From CAVOGJ01 sp963700865 (GTDB taxonomy: Bacteria; Planctomycetota; Planctomycetia; Pirellulales; Pirellulaceae), in contig CAVOZC010000022.1 in NCBI GenBank assembly GCA_963700865.1, forward strand, positions 372,001 through 436,000: DNA of 64,000 nt, read 5' to 3'. The first letter of the stretch is position 1, and every line of letters starts with the position of its first letter. Below, one piece after another: positions 9,808-18,993 of this stretch. Position numbers and translations under genes: made by a program. The notes beneath the pieces were generated by a model. The model had not been told where the DNA came from and did no database searches. It saw nothing but the letters and a program-made list of their open reading frames with translations.

Positions 9808-11130
9808 TTGCAGTCACTCCTACTCATTGTTCCGCTGTGCGCTATTTCCCTGCAGATCGACGTGTACACGATCGATGGCCGACAACTTCAAGGGCGTGCG
9901 ATCGCCATCAGCCAAGATCGGCTCGTACTGAGCGAGCGGGCAGATACCGTCGCGGCGCGAAATGAAGGCGGACTGGGAACCGAGCCGACGATGGATGCTG
10001 AACCGACCGCCTTCCCTAACGTCGGGGTCAAGTCGATCGAGCTGGACCGGGTACTCCGCATCGACATTCGCGGAGCGGCAACGTCCTCAATGCCACCCGC
10101 CGCGCGGGTGTGGTTGCGGGACGGGAGCGTCATCCGCATCCGATCGCTCAGCTATGACGGGTCGCTGGTCCGGGCCACGACGACCCGTTGGGAACCAAAC
10201 GCGACCGACGCCGCAACCGACGGTACGTTGGTCGAATTCGCTCCGCGCACGATTCGAGAGGTGCGACTGTTTCCGCCGACTCCCGAGCGAGACGGCCAAT
10301 GGCGGGAAATCCTGGCCCTGCAACACGCGGGTGATGTCCTGGTGATTCGCAAAGCCCCCGCCGCCCTGGACTACCTGGAAGGCGTGATTCTCGAGATCGG
10401 ACCGGAAAGATTACTCTTTGAATTCGATGGCGAAAAGATCGACGTGCCGCTCGAAAAGCTGGAGGGATTCCTGTTTTATGAAGCCGACCCGGCTCCACTG
10501 CGCGACCCGCGGGCCAGCGTTGCCTTGTGGGATGGGAGCCTGTGGCGTCTCGACGACGTATCGATCGAGGACGGTTGGTTGCAAGCCACCAGTCTGGGGG
10601 GCGAAGCGCTGCATATCCCGCTGGAGCAGGTCAAACAAATCGATCTGGCGGCGGGCAAGATCGCCTACCTGAGTGATCTGGACGCCGTCGTGGAGGAAGT
10701 GACCCCCACGTTGGGTTCCTCACTGCAAGCCGCCTTGAACCGTTTAATTTATGCACCCAAAATTGACTCGGCCGCCGGTGGGGGACCCCTGCGATTAAGA
10801 GATCCGGCGACCGGGGCGATTACGCAGTACGCCAAAGGGCTCGCCTTGCACAGTCGGACTCGGCTGGAATACCGTCTGGCCGGGAATTACCGCCGTCTGC
10901 AGGGAGTTGCCGGGATCGCGCCGGAGATCAGCTTGGCCGGAGCGGTCCGCTTGCGGATCGACGCTGACAATGAGACGTTGTGGGATCAGGTGCTTCGTTC
11001 CAGCAATGGTCCTGTCGAGCTGGACCTGGATCTGACGGACAAGCGTCGCCTGGCGATCCTGGTCGACTATGTCGACGAGCTGGATGTTGGTGATCGCCTC
11101 AACCTCTGTGAGATTCGCATTATCAAATGA
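9808..11130 (+). CDS. NPCBM/NEW2-like domain secreted protein
   Basis: The frame is open from 9712, but the sequence before 9808 looks non-coding. TTG 9808 has AGGA seven bases upstream and begins a plausible signal peptide (LQSLLLIVPLCAISLQ). The product is then 440 residues. The C-terminal roughly 140 residues (from about LRLRDPATGAITQYAKGLALHSRT) match the pattern of NPCBM/NEW2 carbohydrate-binding modules, with the typical 'KGL..HS...L.Y.L...Y..L.G..G' and a final hydrophobic beta strand. Two preceding repeats around VWLRDGSVIRI and VALWDGSLWRL look like a duplicated beta module. The gene ends in an ATGA overlap with the protease gene. A role in binding cell-envelope or environmental glycans is inferred. 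Confidence 0.7.
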   Translation: MQSLLLIVPLCAISLQIDVYTIDGRQLQGRAIAISQDRLVLSERADTVAARNEGGLGTEPTMDAEPTAFPNVGVKSIELDRVLRIDIRGAATSSMPPAARVWLRDGSVIRIRSLSYDGSLVRATTTRWEPNATDAATDGTLVEFAPRTIREVRLFPPTPERDGQWREILALQHAGDVLVIRKAPAALDYLEGVILEIGPERLLFEFDGEKIDVPLEKLEGFLFYEADPAPLRDPRASVALWDGSLWRLDDVSIEDGWLQATSLGGEALHIPLEQVKQIDLAAGKIAYLSDLDAVVEEVTPTLGSSLQAALNRLIYAPKIDSAAGGGPLRLRDPATGAITQYAKGLALHSRTRLEYRLAGNYRRLQGVAGIAPEISLAGAVRLRIDADNETLWDQVLRSSNGPVELDLDLTDKRRLAILVDYVDELDVGDRLNLCEIRIIK

Positions 11131-12935
11131 AGTTCCTCCATCCTTGCCTTGTTCTGCTGTGCGTCACCGTCGCGCCCTGCTGTTCGGCGCAACCTTTGCC
11201 GGCCGAATCGTTGGAACACCTGCTGCAAGCCGAGCAGTCGCGGATCGATACGATCGCCCGTATCTCCGCCGTGACGCTGGCGATCTTCGGTCCTCAAGGA
11301 GACGGCGGCGGTTCCGGTGTCGTCATCACCCCCGATGGTTATGCGCTGACGAATTTTCACGTCGCCAAACCCTGTGGTGATCACATGCTCTGCGGGATGA
11401 ACGACGGCAAGCTGTACGATGCCGTCGTGGTGGGCGTCGATCCCACGGGAGACGTGGCCCTCATCAAGCTGTTGGGGCGGGATGACTTCCCTGCCGCCGA
11501 ACTTGGCAACAGCGACTCGCTCCGGATTGGCGACTGGTGCTTTGTGGTCGGAAATCCCTTTTTACTGGCGACCGATTTTACGCCGACCGTCACCTATGGC
11601 ATCGTTTCCGGCATTCACCGTTACCAATACCCTTCGGGTACGTTGCTGGAGTACGCCGATTGCATTCAGACAGATGCCTCGATCAATCCTGGCAATTCGG
11701 GCGGTCCGTTGTTTGACTCGCAGGGCAAACTGGTGGGCATCAATGGTCGCGGTTCGTTTGAAAAACGCGGTCGTGTCAATGTGGGCGTGGGCTATGCCAT
11801 TTCGATCAATCAAATCAAGAAATTCTACGGTTACCTGCTCAGTGGTCGTATCGTCGATCATGCGACCGCCGGTTTCACGGTCAGCACCGATGCGGACGGT
11901 CGCGTCATCGTCTCAGACATCCTGCCCACATCCGATGCCTATCGGCGTGGACTGCGGTACGACGACGAAATCGTCTCGCTCGGCGGGAAGCCGATTCGCT
12001 CGGCCAATGAGTTCAAGAATGTACTGGGAACCTATCCCCGCGGATGGCGGATTCGACTCGGCTTCCGCCAGGCCGACCAGCGGCGGGAGGTCCTCATCCG
12101 ACTGGACGGCGTCCATTCGCGACAGGAATTGCTCGATCTGGTCCAAAGCGGACCGGCGGAGATGCCCGGTTTGCCGGACGACGATCCCGAGGCTCCCCGA
12201 CCTTCCAAGAAAGAGGACCGACCGGCGGAGCGGCCAAAGGTGCCGGGAATGCCAGCCGCTCGCCGGCAACAACCACCGCCGCCGCCCCTGCCAGCCCAAG
12301 TCGCGGCAAAGCTGGAAAGCCGCCAAGGATTCGCCAACTACTACTTCAACCGCCAAAACATCGATCGATTGTGGACGCGGCAGCAGCAGCAAGTCAATCT
12401 GCTGGATCAATCGGGCGAGTGGCGGTTGCGGGGCGTCGACGAAGCGGGAAAATCGTTCGAATTGATTTTGCGCAACGACGAATCCTTTTACAGCCTTGCC
12501 ACGGGTTCCGAGCGAGTCGACTTGAAGGACGAATTGGACAAACAGCTCGCGCCTGAGAATAGCGGCGGCCTGCTGCTGGCTTTTTCGATGTGGCGGAGGC
12601 TGCTCACTCTCGGACCCTCCCAGTTTGGTGAGGTGTATTATCTGGGCACCGTTCCGGCGGATGGGGACGAGCAGCACCAGCTGGATGTCCTCGTCGGCAT
12701 CCATGATGCCATCGAAGTCCATTTTCAATTCGAGACGACCAGCGGACAATTGCGGCGGATCGAGTTATTTACCGATCCGGGAAACGACCCCTGCGAACTG
12801 CTGATGCGCGCCTACGGCGACTTTGCAGGGCAGGCACTGCCCAAGGAGATCGTGGTGCGACACGGCGACACGACCTTCACAACCCTCCGCCTGGAACAAT
12901 TCGAAGCCGTGCCGGCGATCCAACCGGCCTCCTGA
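11127..12935 (+). CDS. Secreted trypsin-like HtrA serine protease with PDZ domain
   Basis: A 602-residue protein with an N-terminal signal peptide (LVLLCVTVAPCCSA). The trypsin-like domain has an intact triad: His78 in LTNFHV, Asp109 in GDVALIKL and Ser191 in NPGNSGGP. A PDZ domain follows at about residues 250-340 (RRGLRYDDEIVSLGGKPI). A proline-rich linker (about 350-400) leads to a C-terminal domain of unknown family ending near residue 600. It is an HtrA/Deg-family periplasmic protease by motif, longer than classical DegP because of the extra C-terminal domain. The start codon overlaps the NPCBM stop, and the adjacent downstream gene encodes a catalytically dead relative. A role in envelope protein quality control is inferred from family and operon. 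Confidence 0.85.
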   Translation: MKFLHPCLVLLCVTVAPCCSAQPLPAESLEHLLQAEQSRIDTIARISAVTLAIFGPQGDGGGSGVVITPDGYALTNFHVAKPCGDHMLCGMNDGKLYDAVVVGVDPTGDVALIKLLGRDDFPAAELGNSDSLRIGDWCFVVGNPFLLATDFTPTVTYGIVSGIHRYQYPSGTLLEYADCIQTDASINPGNSGGPLFDSQGKLVGINGRGSFEKRGRVNVGVGYAISINQIKKFYGYLLSGRIVDHATAGFTVSTDADGRVIVSDILPTSDAYRRGLRYDDEIVSLGGKPIRSANEFKNVLGTYPRGWRIRLGFRQADQRREVLIRLDGVHSRQELLDLVQSGPAEMPGLPDDDPEAPRPSKKEDRPAERPKVPGMPAARRQQPPPPPLPAQVAAKLESRQGFANYYFNRQNIDRLWTRQQQQVNLLDQSGEWRLRGVDEAGKSFELILRNDESFYSLATGSERVDLKDELDKQLAPENSGGLLLAFSMWRRLLTLGPSQFGEVYYLGTVPADGDEQHQLDVLVGIHDAIEVHFQFETTSGQLRRIELFTDPGNDPCELLMRAYGDFAGQALPKEIVVRHGDTTFTTLRLEQFEAVPAIQPAS

Positions 12936-12945
12936 AGCGAGCTCC

Positions 12946-13968
12946 ATGATACAGACTCTCCTCCACCGACGTGGGCCGCGTGTCCTTGCCCTGCTCGTGC
13001 TGAGCGTCGCCACCGTGTCGGCTGGGACCACGGAGGCGATCATCGACGAGGTCCTGCCCAAGATCGTGAAAATTTACGGCGCCGGAGGGATCCGCGGGCT
13101 GGAACCGTACCAGAGTGGCTTCCTCATCTCGGCTGATGGATATATCCTCACCGCCTACAGCTATGTGCTGGACACGGATGATGGAGAGGTGACCGTCACG
13201 CTGGACGACGGCCGTGAATTCGCGGGATCGTTGGTTGGATACGATCCGCGTCCAGAACTGGCGGTGCTCAAGATCGACGCCAGCGAACTCCCTCATTTCG
13301 ATCCCGCGCGTTCCGTCGACCTGCAACCGGGCGACCGAGTGCTGGCATTTAGCAACCTCTACGGCATCGCTACTGGCAACGAACCGGCCAGCGTGTTGCA
13401 CGGAACCGTATCGGCCGTCACCCGGCTCTCGGGACGCCGGGGCGCCTTTGACACGCCTTACGACGGACCGATTTACGTCGTCGATGCCATCATTAATAAC
13501 GCGGGAGCCGCCGGCGGTGTCGTGACCGACCGCCAAGGGCGACTGGCCGCGGTCATCGGCAAGGAGATTCGCAGCAAGCAAATCGGGATCTGGCTAAATT
13601 ATGCCTTGCCAGTCTCCTCACTCGCCGAGTCGCTGCAGGATATGCTGGCCGGGAAGAGCCGTCCCCGCGAGGAAGCCGCACGGCCATTGGCCAAGCAGCC
13701 GTGGAGTCTGGCAGGCATGGGGATGCTTTTGATTCCCGACATTCTTCCCCACACGCCCCCCTTTGTCGAAGCCGTGGTGGCAGGCTCGCCTGCCGGTCGC
13801 GCGGGTTTGTTACCCGACGATCTGATTGTCTTTGTGAATAAGACGATGGTGCGCTCGGAACGGGAATTCATGAAGGAACTGCTGCAGTACGAGCAGGTCG
13901 ACGATCTGTCCCTCGTTGTCATGCGCGACAAGTCACTCGTTCCGTTGACGGTGGTCCCCATTGAGTAG
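12946..13968 (+). CDS. HtrA-like pseudoprotease with PDZ domain (triad lost)
   Basis: ATG 12946 starts a 340-residue secreted protein (signal segment VLALLVLSVATVSAG) eleven bases after the protease stop. It aligns by eye with the trypsin-PDZ fold of its neighbour. At the catalytic positions it has Ser72 (LTAYSYV) for His, Glu104 (PELAVLKI) for Asp and Ala189 (NNAGAAGG) for Ser. A PDZ domain lies at about residues 260-335 (SPAGRAGLLPDDLIVFVNK). The glycine framework and beta strands are kept, so it looks like a conserved non-catalytic binding protein rather than decay; the frame is uninterrupted. It may regulate or present substrates to the active protease just upstream. That function is inference. 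Confidence 0.75.
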   Translation: MIQTLLHRRGPRVLALLVLSVATVSAGTTEAIIDEVLPKIVKIYGAGGIRGLEPYQSGFLISADGYILTAYSYVLDTDDGEVTVTLDDGREFAGSLVGYDPRPELAVLKIDASELPHFDPARSVDLQPGDRVLAFSNLYGIATGNEPASVLHGTVSAVTRLSGRRGAFDTPYDGPIYVVDAIINNAGAAGGVVTDRQGRLAAVIGKEIRSKQIGIWLNYALPVSSLAESLQDMLAGKSRPREEAARPLAKQPWSLAGMGMLLIPDILPHTPPFVEAVVAGSPAGRAGLLPDDLIVFVNKTMVRSEREFMKELLQYEQVDDLSLVVMRDKSLVPLTVVPIE

Positions 13969-13998
13969 CGGCCCGGCCACCGCGCCACGCGTCGTCGG

Positions 13999-14354
13999 CT
14001 AGCGCCAGCGGGCACGCACTTCCTCCAGCGGGTATTCATGCAGCGGCAAATCGCTGCCGGCAAGTTCTTGCAGCCGCCGCCAGCCGCGGGTGACCAGCGC
14101 GACCCTGCCGCCACAAAGTCTGGATCAAGCCTGCGTTTGTCAAAGTCCCCCGTGATTTGCAGGGGGTCGAAGCGATCGTCGACGATGAACTGGGCCAGCA
14201 CGGGATGGCAGCGGAGATGCCTTTCGCGAGAAGTGTGCAGCGTCTCTGGGTCGACTTGCCCAATGACATACCTCAGGTATAGATCGCTGTCGACGATGCC
14301 CTCCACCTCCAGGCCGCACACATCACATAAATATCCTTCCTCGCACTTGGCCAT
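13999..14354 (-). CDS. Small conserved protein with CxxC motif, frameshifted
   Basis: Starting at 14354, the first part reads MAKCEEGYLCDVCG... and includes a YLCDVCG CxxC pair and DSDLYLRYV. The frame continues to DKRRLDPDFVAA. There one base is missing near 14103-14111: in the neighbouring frame the sequence goes on as VALVTRGWRRLQELAG...HEYPLEEVRARWR and stops at 13999. The repaired product is about 118 residues. Its function is unknown. The cysteine pair could bind zinc but no further cysteine pair is obvious. It is convergent with the pseudoprotease gene and lies downstream of the HD-domain gene on the same strand, 62 bases away. Confidence 0.6.
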
Positions 14355-14416
14355 GGCGAGTCCTCCTCGTCTGCTGCGCTGGCGGGCCGTCGGCGGCCAT
14401 CGGCCAAGCCGATAAG

Positions 14417-15820
14417 CTACATATTGGTGAGGTCGTCGGCTCCCCCCGGTCCGATCAACTGGTCGAGCACCCGGGCAACTTCAGCGGCGTGCTCCTGCGA
14501 CTCGCCATAAATGCGGCATACCCGGTGGCTGATTGGGAGATAGCGAAACAACTGGTTATCCCGCAGCGGCCGTGTCCGCTGCTGCTCCGAATCGTAGAGA
14601 AAATTCGCCACGACCGTCTGGCGACTTGGCTGAGGCCGGTAGAGATGGCGGGCGATATCGATCCGCAACGGCAGTTCGGCCAGCGCAGCTGGCAGGAGAC
14701 CACGCACCCGCTGCTCCACCAGTCGGCGATCGCTGAAGATACTGCTGTGCTCGGCATCGGCCTCCGCGAAGACGAGATTCCTTTGACACAGCATTTTCCA
14801 GCGCACACTGCGGTTGGCCAATTGCCGCCAGCGTTCACCCGCTTCGCGCTGACCCGCATGCTGGCTGAGCGCCCAGCGTTTTGCGTCGACGATCAGTGAC
14901 CATTCGGTAAATTCGCGATAGGCGTCCAGATGATCGAGGGGATTGCCCGGGAATAGCCACTCGCGGCTGGCAAGGAACAGATCGCCCAGCGTCAGGTCAA
15001 TGGCCCGTACGGTGCGGTGGAAGTAGACCGCCCGAAACAGCTCAGCCCGCGTGGCCATGAAGCGAATCAGCGCATCGATGCCCCGATCCTGGATGGTCAG
15101 TCCCTGCTCGCTGAAGAAGCTGTAGCGCAACAGCCGATCACAATCGAACGATTTCTGGCTGTAACCCGCCATGTAGGCATCGCGGAGGACAAAGTCCATA
15201 TTGTCGATCGTGTAAATCCCGCTCAGCAGGCTGCGGAGAAAAATCAGCCACCGCGGATGGTCCTCGTCGGTAGCCGTCGATTGCGGTCGCTGGATCAACC
15301 AGGCAATCTGTTGTGGGTCGAGCGACTCGTGAGGGAGAAACGGGCCGCTGGGCGCTCGACGAAGACGCTGCAAGTGCGGTCCCAATTCATGGCGAATGAT
15401 GTGAGCCCCCAAGGACTCGTGCGTCAGACCATACTGAGACAAAAAATGTTCATCGAAAAAGTGGCCGAAAGGTCCATGTCCGACGTCGTGCAACAAACCG
15501 GCCATGCGGAGCAGGCTCTCAATGAGCGGCCGACTCGGCGCATCGGGGCAGGTCGCCTGCAAGCTCGGGTACAGTCGATCAGCCACCACGCTGCCCAGGT
15601 GCATGGCACCCACCACATGCTGAAAGCGGGAATGTTCGGCAGAGGGGAAGACATACCAGGCGGTCTGGAGTTGGTGAATCTCACGTAATCGCTGGACCCA
15701 GGGATGGTCAATGATGTCGCGCTCCACGATTTCTTCGGCCGTCGCCGGCGTATCGACGAAGGCCACGTAACCGTGAATCGGATCGTAGCTCAGACTTATG
15801 GACGCATCGTGCAAGGCCAT
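14417..15820 (-). CDS. HD-domain phosphohydrolase (dGTPase-like)
   Basis: The frame is open from 16012, but the upstream part is low-complexity and coding-unlike. ATG 15820 begins the recognisable protein (MALHDASISLSYDPIHGYV), giving 467 residues. The N-terminal third carries the HD-superfamily metal site: HSRFQH (about residue 62), then LLHDVGHGPFGHFFDEH with the H-D pair, and a later conserved Asp in TIDNMDFVLRD. These are the arrangements seen in SAMHD1/dGTPase-like 'HD superfamily phosphohydrolases'. A nucleotide triphosphohydrolase role is likely, but substrate specificity cannot be read from sequence. The gene is transcribed away from the 16.2 kb gene, leaving an intergenic region of about 420 bases that must hold both promoters. 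Confidence 0.8.
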   Translation of the reverse strand: MALHDASISLSYDPIHGYVAFVDTPATAEEIVERDIIDHPWVQRLREIHQLQTAWYVFPSAEHSRFQHVVGAMHLGSVVADRLYPSLQATCPDAPSRPLIESLLRMAGLLHDVGHGPFGHFFDEHFLSQYGLTHESLGAHIIRHELGPHLQRLRRAPSGPFLPHESLDPQQIAWLIQRPQSTATDEDHPRWLIFLRSLLSGIYTIDNMDFVLRDAYMAGYSQKSFDCDRLLRYSFFSEQGLTIQDRGIDALIRFMATRAELFRAVYFHRTVRAIDLTLGDLFLASREWLFPGNPLDHLDAYREFTEWSLIVDAKRWALSQHAGQREAGERWRQLANRSVRWKMLCQRNLVFAEADAEHSSIFSDRRLVEQRVRGLLPAALAELPLRIDIARHLYRPQPSRQTVVANFLYDSEQQRTRPLRDNQLFRYLPISHRVCRIYGESQEHAAEVARVLDQLIGPGGADDLTNM

Positions 15821-16243
15821 CGCTCCGTGGAACTCCCGACTGGGCCTCCGCGCTTCCCCCCGGCTAGGGGACCGCAGCGCTAGCCTTGATAGCGGCCATT
15901 TCCGGGAAACAGCCGCATCGCCCAGCCAGCGACGCAAAGGCGGAAAAGCCTTGGTTGGAGGGACTTTCGGGCAGCCCCGCGGGGGGAAAGCCATGATTCC
16001 CAAATTGACCATTCTCAGTAGTTGATGTAATTTCGTTAGACGTTGAATTTAATCAAATCCCACGCCAGGCCGAAGGATCGTTAGGGTAACGGCGAATTTC
16101 TGCCGATACAATCCACACAGATCGTACCCATTTTCTGATGGGATGCTGCGCGGCAAAACCCTGCCGCGGGCTGCATTCGTGAGCAGAAATGGGCCTTACG
16201 AGGGACATCGGCCGGCTAGGCCAGGACGGATGGAGGATATTCC

Positions 16244-18235
16244 GTGCGAAGAGTCATTGGTATTTGCTCCTGCGCTCTGCGTGATATTCATTTGCGGCAT
16301 TCCGACGGCGTCGGTCCTTGCCGCCGGGAAGCCCGTGGATCGCCTGTTACCGGATAACACAAAGGGCATCTTCTGGGTTCCCGACCTGCAGCGGATGCAG
16401 CAGTCTTGGGACCACATCGAATTGGGAAAGCTGGCGGCCGATCCGGCCGTGGAACCCTTCGTGAAGGACCTGCAGGAGCAGGTCCAGAGGCGGATCGATC
16501 GCACCGGCCTGAGGATGGGGATCGGTATCGAGGATTTGATGGATGTCTGCGCGGGCGATGTGGCAGTGGCATTCATTGAACCGCGGGAAGGTAATCAGAA
16601 GCATGCCGTGGCCGCCATGGCCGACGTCACCGGCAAGGGAGCGGCGGTCGACAAACTGCTCAAGAAGGTCGACGGAAACCTGGAGAAACGCGGTGCGATG
16701 CGCGAAGACAAGAAGCTCGGCAACATAGAAGTAACGATCTACACGGTACCCGTGAAGAAAGGGGCCCGCAAAACGTTCAAAGCCGTGCTCTTCCTGGCGG
16801 GCGGTCGCTTGTTCGCCGTCGATCACGAGGAAACGGCCATTGAAATCATGAAGATCGCGCAAGGTGCCGATCTTCCCGTCCTTGCAGACCAGCTCGGTTA
16901 CCGCAAGACGATCGACCGCATTCAAAAAGAGCAGCAAGAAGCTCCCCATTTGATCTGGTGGGTCGAGCCGATTGCGTATGCCCGTGTCGCCCGCGAGGCG
17001 GCGGCCGTTCAACGCCGCCAGCGGACTGATTTGCTGCAAGCGGCCTCCAATCAGGGATTCGACGCCTTGAAGGGCATGGGGGGATTCCTGACGCTCGGCA
17101 GAGGTGACTTTGAACTCCTGTACCGTGGCTATCTGTACGCCCCGCCTGTCAATGGCGCGGGAAAAGATCGCTATGAGCTGGCCGCCCGCCTGCTGGCCTT
17201 CCCGGGCGACGACTGCGCTGGATGTCCAGGCATGGGTCCCTGACGGCGTCAACAGCTACGCCACGGCCACCTGGGATATCCAGTCGTCCTACGCGTATAT
17301 CGGAGGCGCTGATCGATGAAATCGCCGGTGAGGAGGGGTTCTTTGAAGACCTGAAAACCAGCCTGCTTGAGGACCCTAATGGTCCCATGATTTCGCTCGA
17401 TGATGACATCGTGGCCCATTTGGGTCGACGAGTCACCATTATTACCGACTGCCGGACGCCCCTGACGGTCGACAGCGAACGCTTCCTGGTCGCGATTTCT
17501 CTGAAGGATGCGAAGGCGTTGGAGAAGAGTCTTGCCAAGACGCTGGATAGCGACCCAGATGCTCGTCCCGTCGAGGTCGACGGCCAACAGATGTGGGAAA
17601 TCATCCAGGAGGATGAGGATGCCTACAGCCCGGACGCGGGGGATGGCTTTGACTCGTTCGGAGGTTTTGGCCCCGCGGTGGAAGAATCGCCGGCCGAAGA
17701 TGAGCAGATGGCACTGATGACGAATTCCGCCATCACGGTGCTGCACGACCACCTGATTATTGCCTCGCACGTCGACTTCATTGTCGACCTGATGCGGCGG
17801 ACGCCGAACGAACCGCGTTTGAACGACTGCCCCGATTATCAGGCCGTACGCAACGCACTGGTTCAGCTCGGCTCGTCCAAGAAGGATACCGCGCAGCTCT
17901 TTTCCCGCTCGGACGAGGAGCTGCAGGCCAGTTACCACCTGATCCGTGAAGGGAAGATGCCCGAGAGCAAAGGGCTGATTGGGCAGGTCCTGAACCAACT
18001 GCTCGGTCCTCAGGAGAAAGGCGCGGTGCGAGAGCAACGGATCGACGGCGCGAAAATGCCCGAGTACCAGGTGGTGCGGCGATATCTGGGTCCAATCGGT
18101 GCCTTCATCGTCACCGAAGAAGAAGGCTGGTACGCCGCCGCCGTGGGTCTGACCAAGGAGGTGCCGGTCCAGCCCAGCATGAAACCGGCCGTCAATACGG
18201 CCGAGTTGCAGCTCGAATCCGCCGAAACGAATTAA
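16244..18235 (+). CDS. Secreted planctomycete protein of unknown function, three frameshifts
   Basis: The likely start is GTG 16244, with a GGAGG site eight bases upstream, giving a basic signal-peptide beginning (MRRVIGICSCAL). The reading frame then needs one base removed between 16270 and 16285 to enter the hydrophobic core VIFICGIPTASVLAAG. Two more single extra bases are evident. One is in the GGG at 17204-17206, joining LLAFP to ATTALDVQAWVPDG. The other is in the GG at 17302-17303, joining SSYAYI to EALIDEIAGEEGFFED. Removing the three bases gives exactly 662 codons. The protein resembles large secreted planctomycete proteins that begin 'AGKPVDRLLPDNTKG'. No catalytic motif was seen. 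If the start frameshift is not real, translation could begin at ATG 16230 with an unusually acidic leader. Confidence 0.6.
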
Positions 18236-18291
18236 GCGCCCACCGCTCGAATCGTGGCGCGTTTTCTCGTTCCAATTCGCACGTTCCAGCC

Positions 18292-18319
18292 GCCAAGTGT
18301 GCGATCACGCACACTTGGC
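18292..18319. terminator. Perfect 12-bp inverted repeat after the 16.2 kb gene
   Basis: GCCAAGTGTGCG and its exact reverse complement flank a 4-base ATCA loop. The hairpin lies 56 bases downstream of the preceding stop codon and 200 bases before the CBS gene. There is no T-run directly after it (only TTTT about 10 bases on), so it may be a terminator-like hairpin or an operator for the CBS genes. Confidence 0.4.
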
Positions 18320-18521
18320 CGACCCGGTTTTCCGCGAACGCGGCTTGGCATAGGATTCGCAACAGCCCTCCGCAACGTGTCTTCGCACCCGGCCCGCCCC
18401 GTGCGACGCCACTGCGTCCGCGAGCGGCCCCCCTCTTGCCCCCCGCCGCTTGCCAGACGACAACGGAGAGAAGGGACAGATGTAGGTATCGACGAATGGA
18501 AGGCAACCAGGAGCTTGAGCC

Positions 18522-18992
18522 ATGGGTCTCTTTGAAAATATGAAGACCGAGACGGTCAGCCGGCTAAATCTGCGTCCACCGGTACTCGTCACGCCAGACC
18601 AGAAGGTCCGAGATGTGGTCAAGGCCATGCGTGAGCGGAATCTAGGATGCGCGATCCTGGTTGACCCGGACCGAAAACCGGTCGGCATGTTCACGGAGAG
18701 CATGTTGACGCAGATCGTGGCCAATCATCCTGAATTGCTTGACGAACCCGTGGGGGAACAGGCGGCCGAGCACTGGGCTCAGGTCAGCCTCTCCGATCCC
18801 ATTACCTCCGTCCTGGAAGCCTTGGAGATTAAGAATATTCGCTTTCTTTCCGTCGTGGATGAAGAGGGGCGAGTCGCGGGGCTGGCCGGGCAAAAAGGAC
18901 TGATGGAGTACATTGCCGATCACTTCCCGCGCGAGGTCCTGGTGCAGCGCGTCGGGCAAAAGCCGTACATGGTCCACCGCGAAGGAGCTTGA
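18522..18992 (+). CDS. CBS-domain pair protein
   Basis: A 156-residue protein consisting of little more than two CBS motifs (about residues 12-70 and 85-145). The first reads TPDQKVRDVVKAMRERNLGCAILVD...GMFTESML. The second has SVLEALEIKNIRFLSVVDEEG. Such Bateman modules bind adenine nucleotides and act as regulatory switches. An AGGAG site sits eight bases before ATG 18522. It is followed after one base by a second CBS-pair gene, so the two form a short operon and their products may pair as subunits. The partner they regulate is not in sight. Confidence 0.85.
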   Translation: MGLFENMKTETVSRLNLRPPVLVTPDQKVRDVVKAMRERNLGCAILVDPDRKPVGMFTESMLTQIVANHPELLDEPVGEQAAEHWAQVSLSDPITSVLEALEIKNIRFLSVVDEEGRVAGLAGQKGLMEYIADHFPREVLVQRVGQKPYMVHREGA

Positions 18993-18993
18993 G

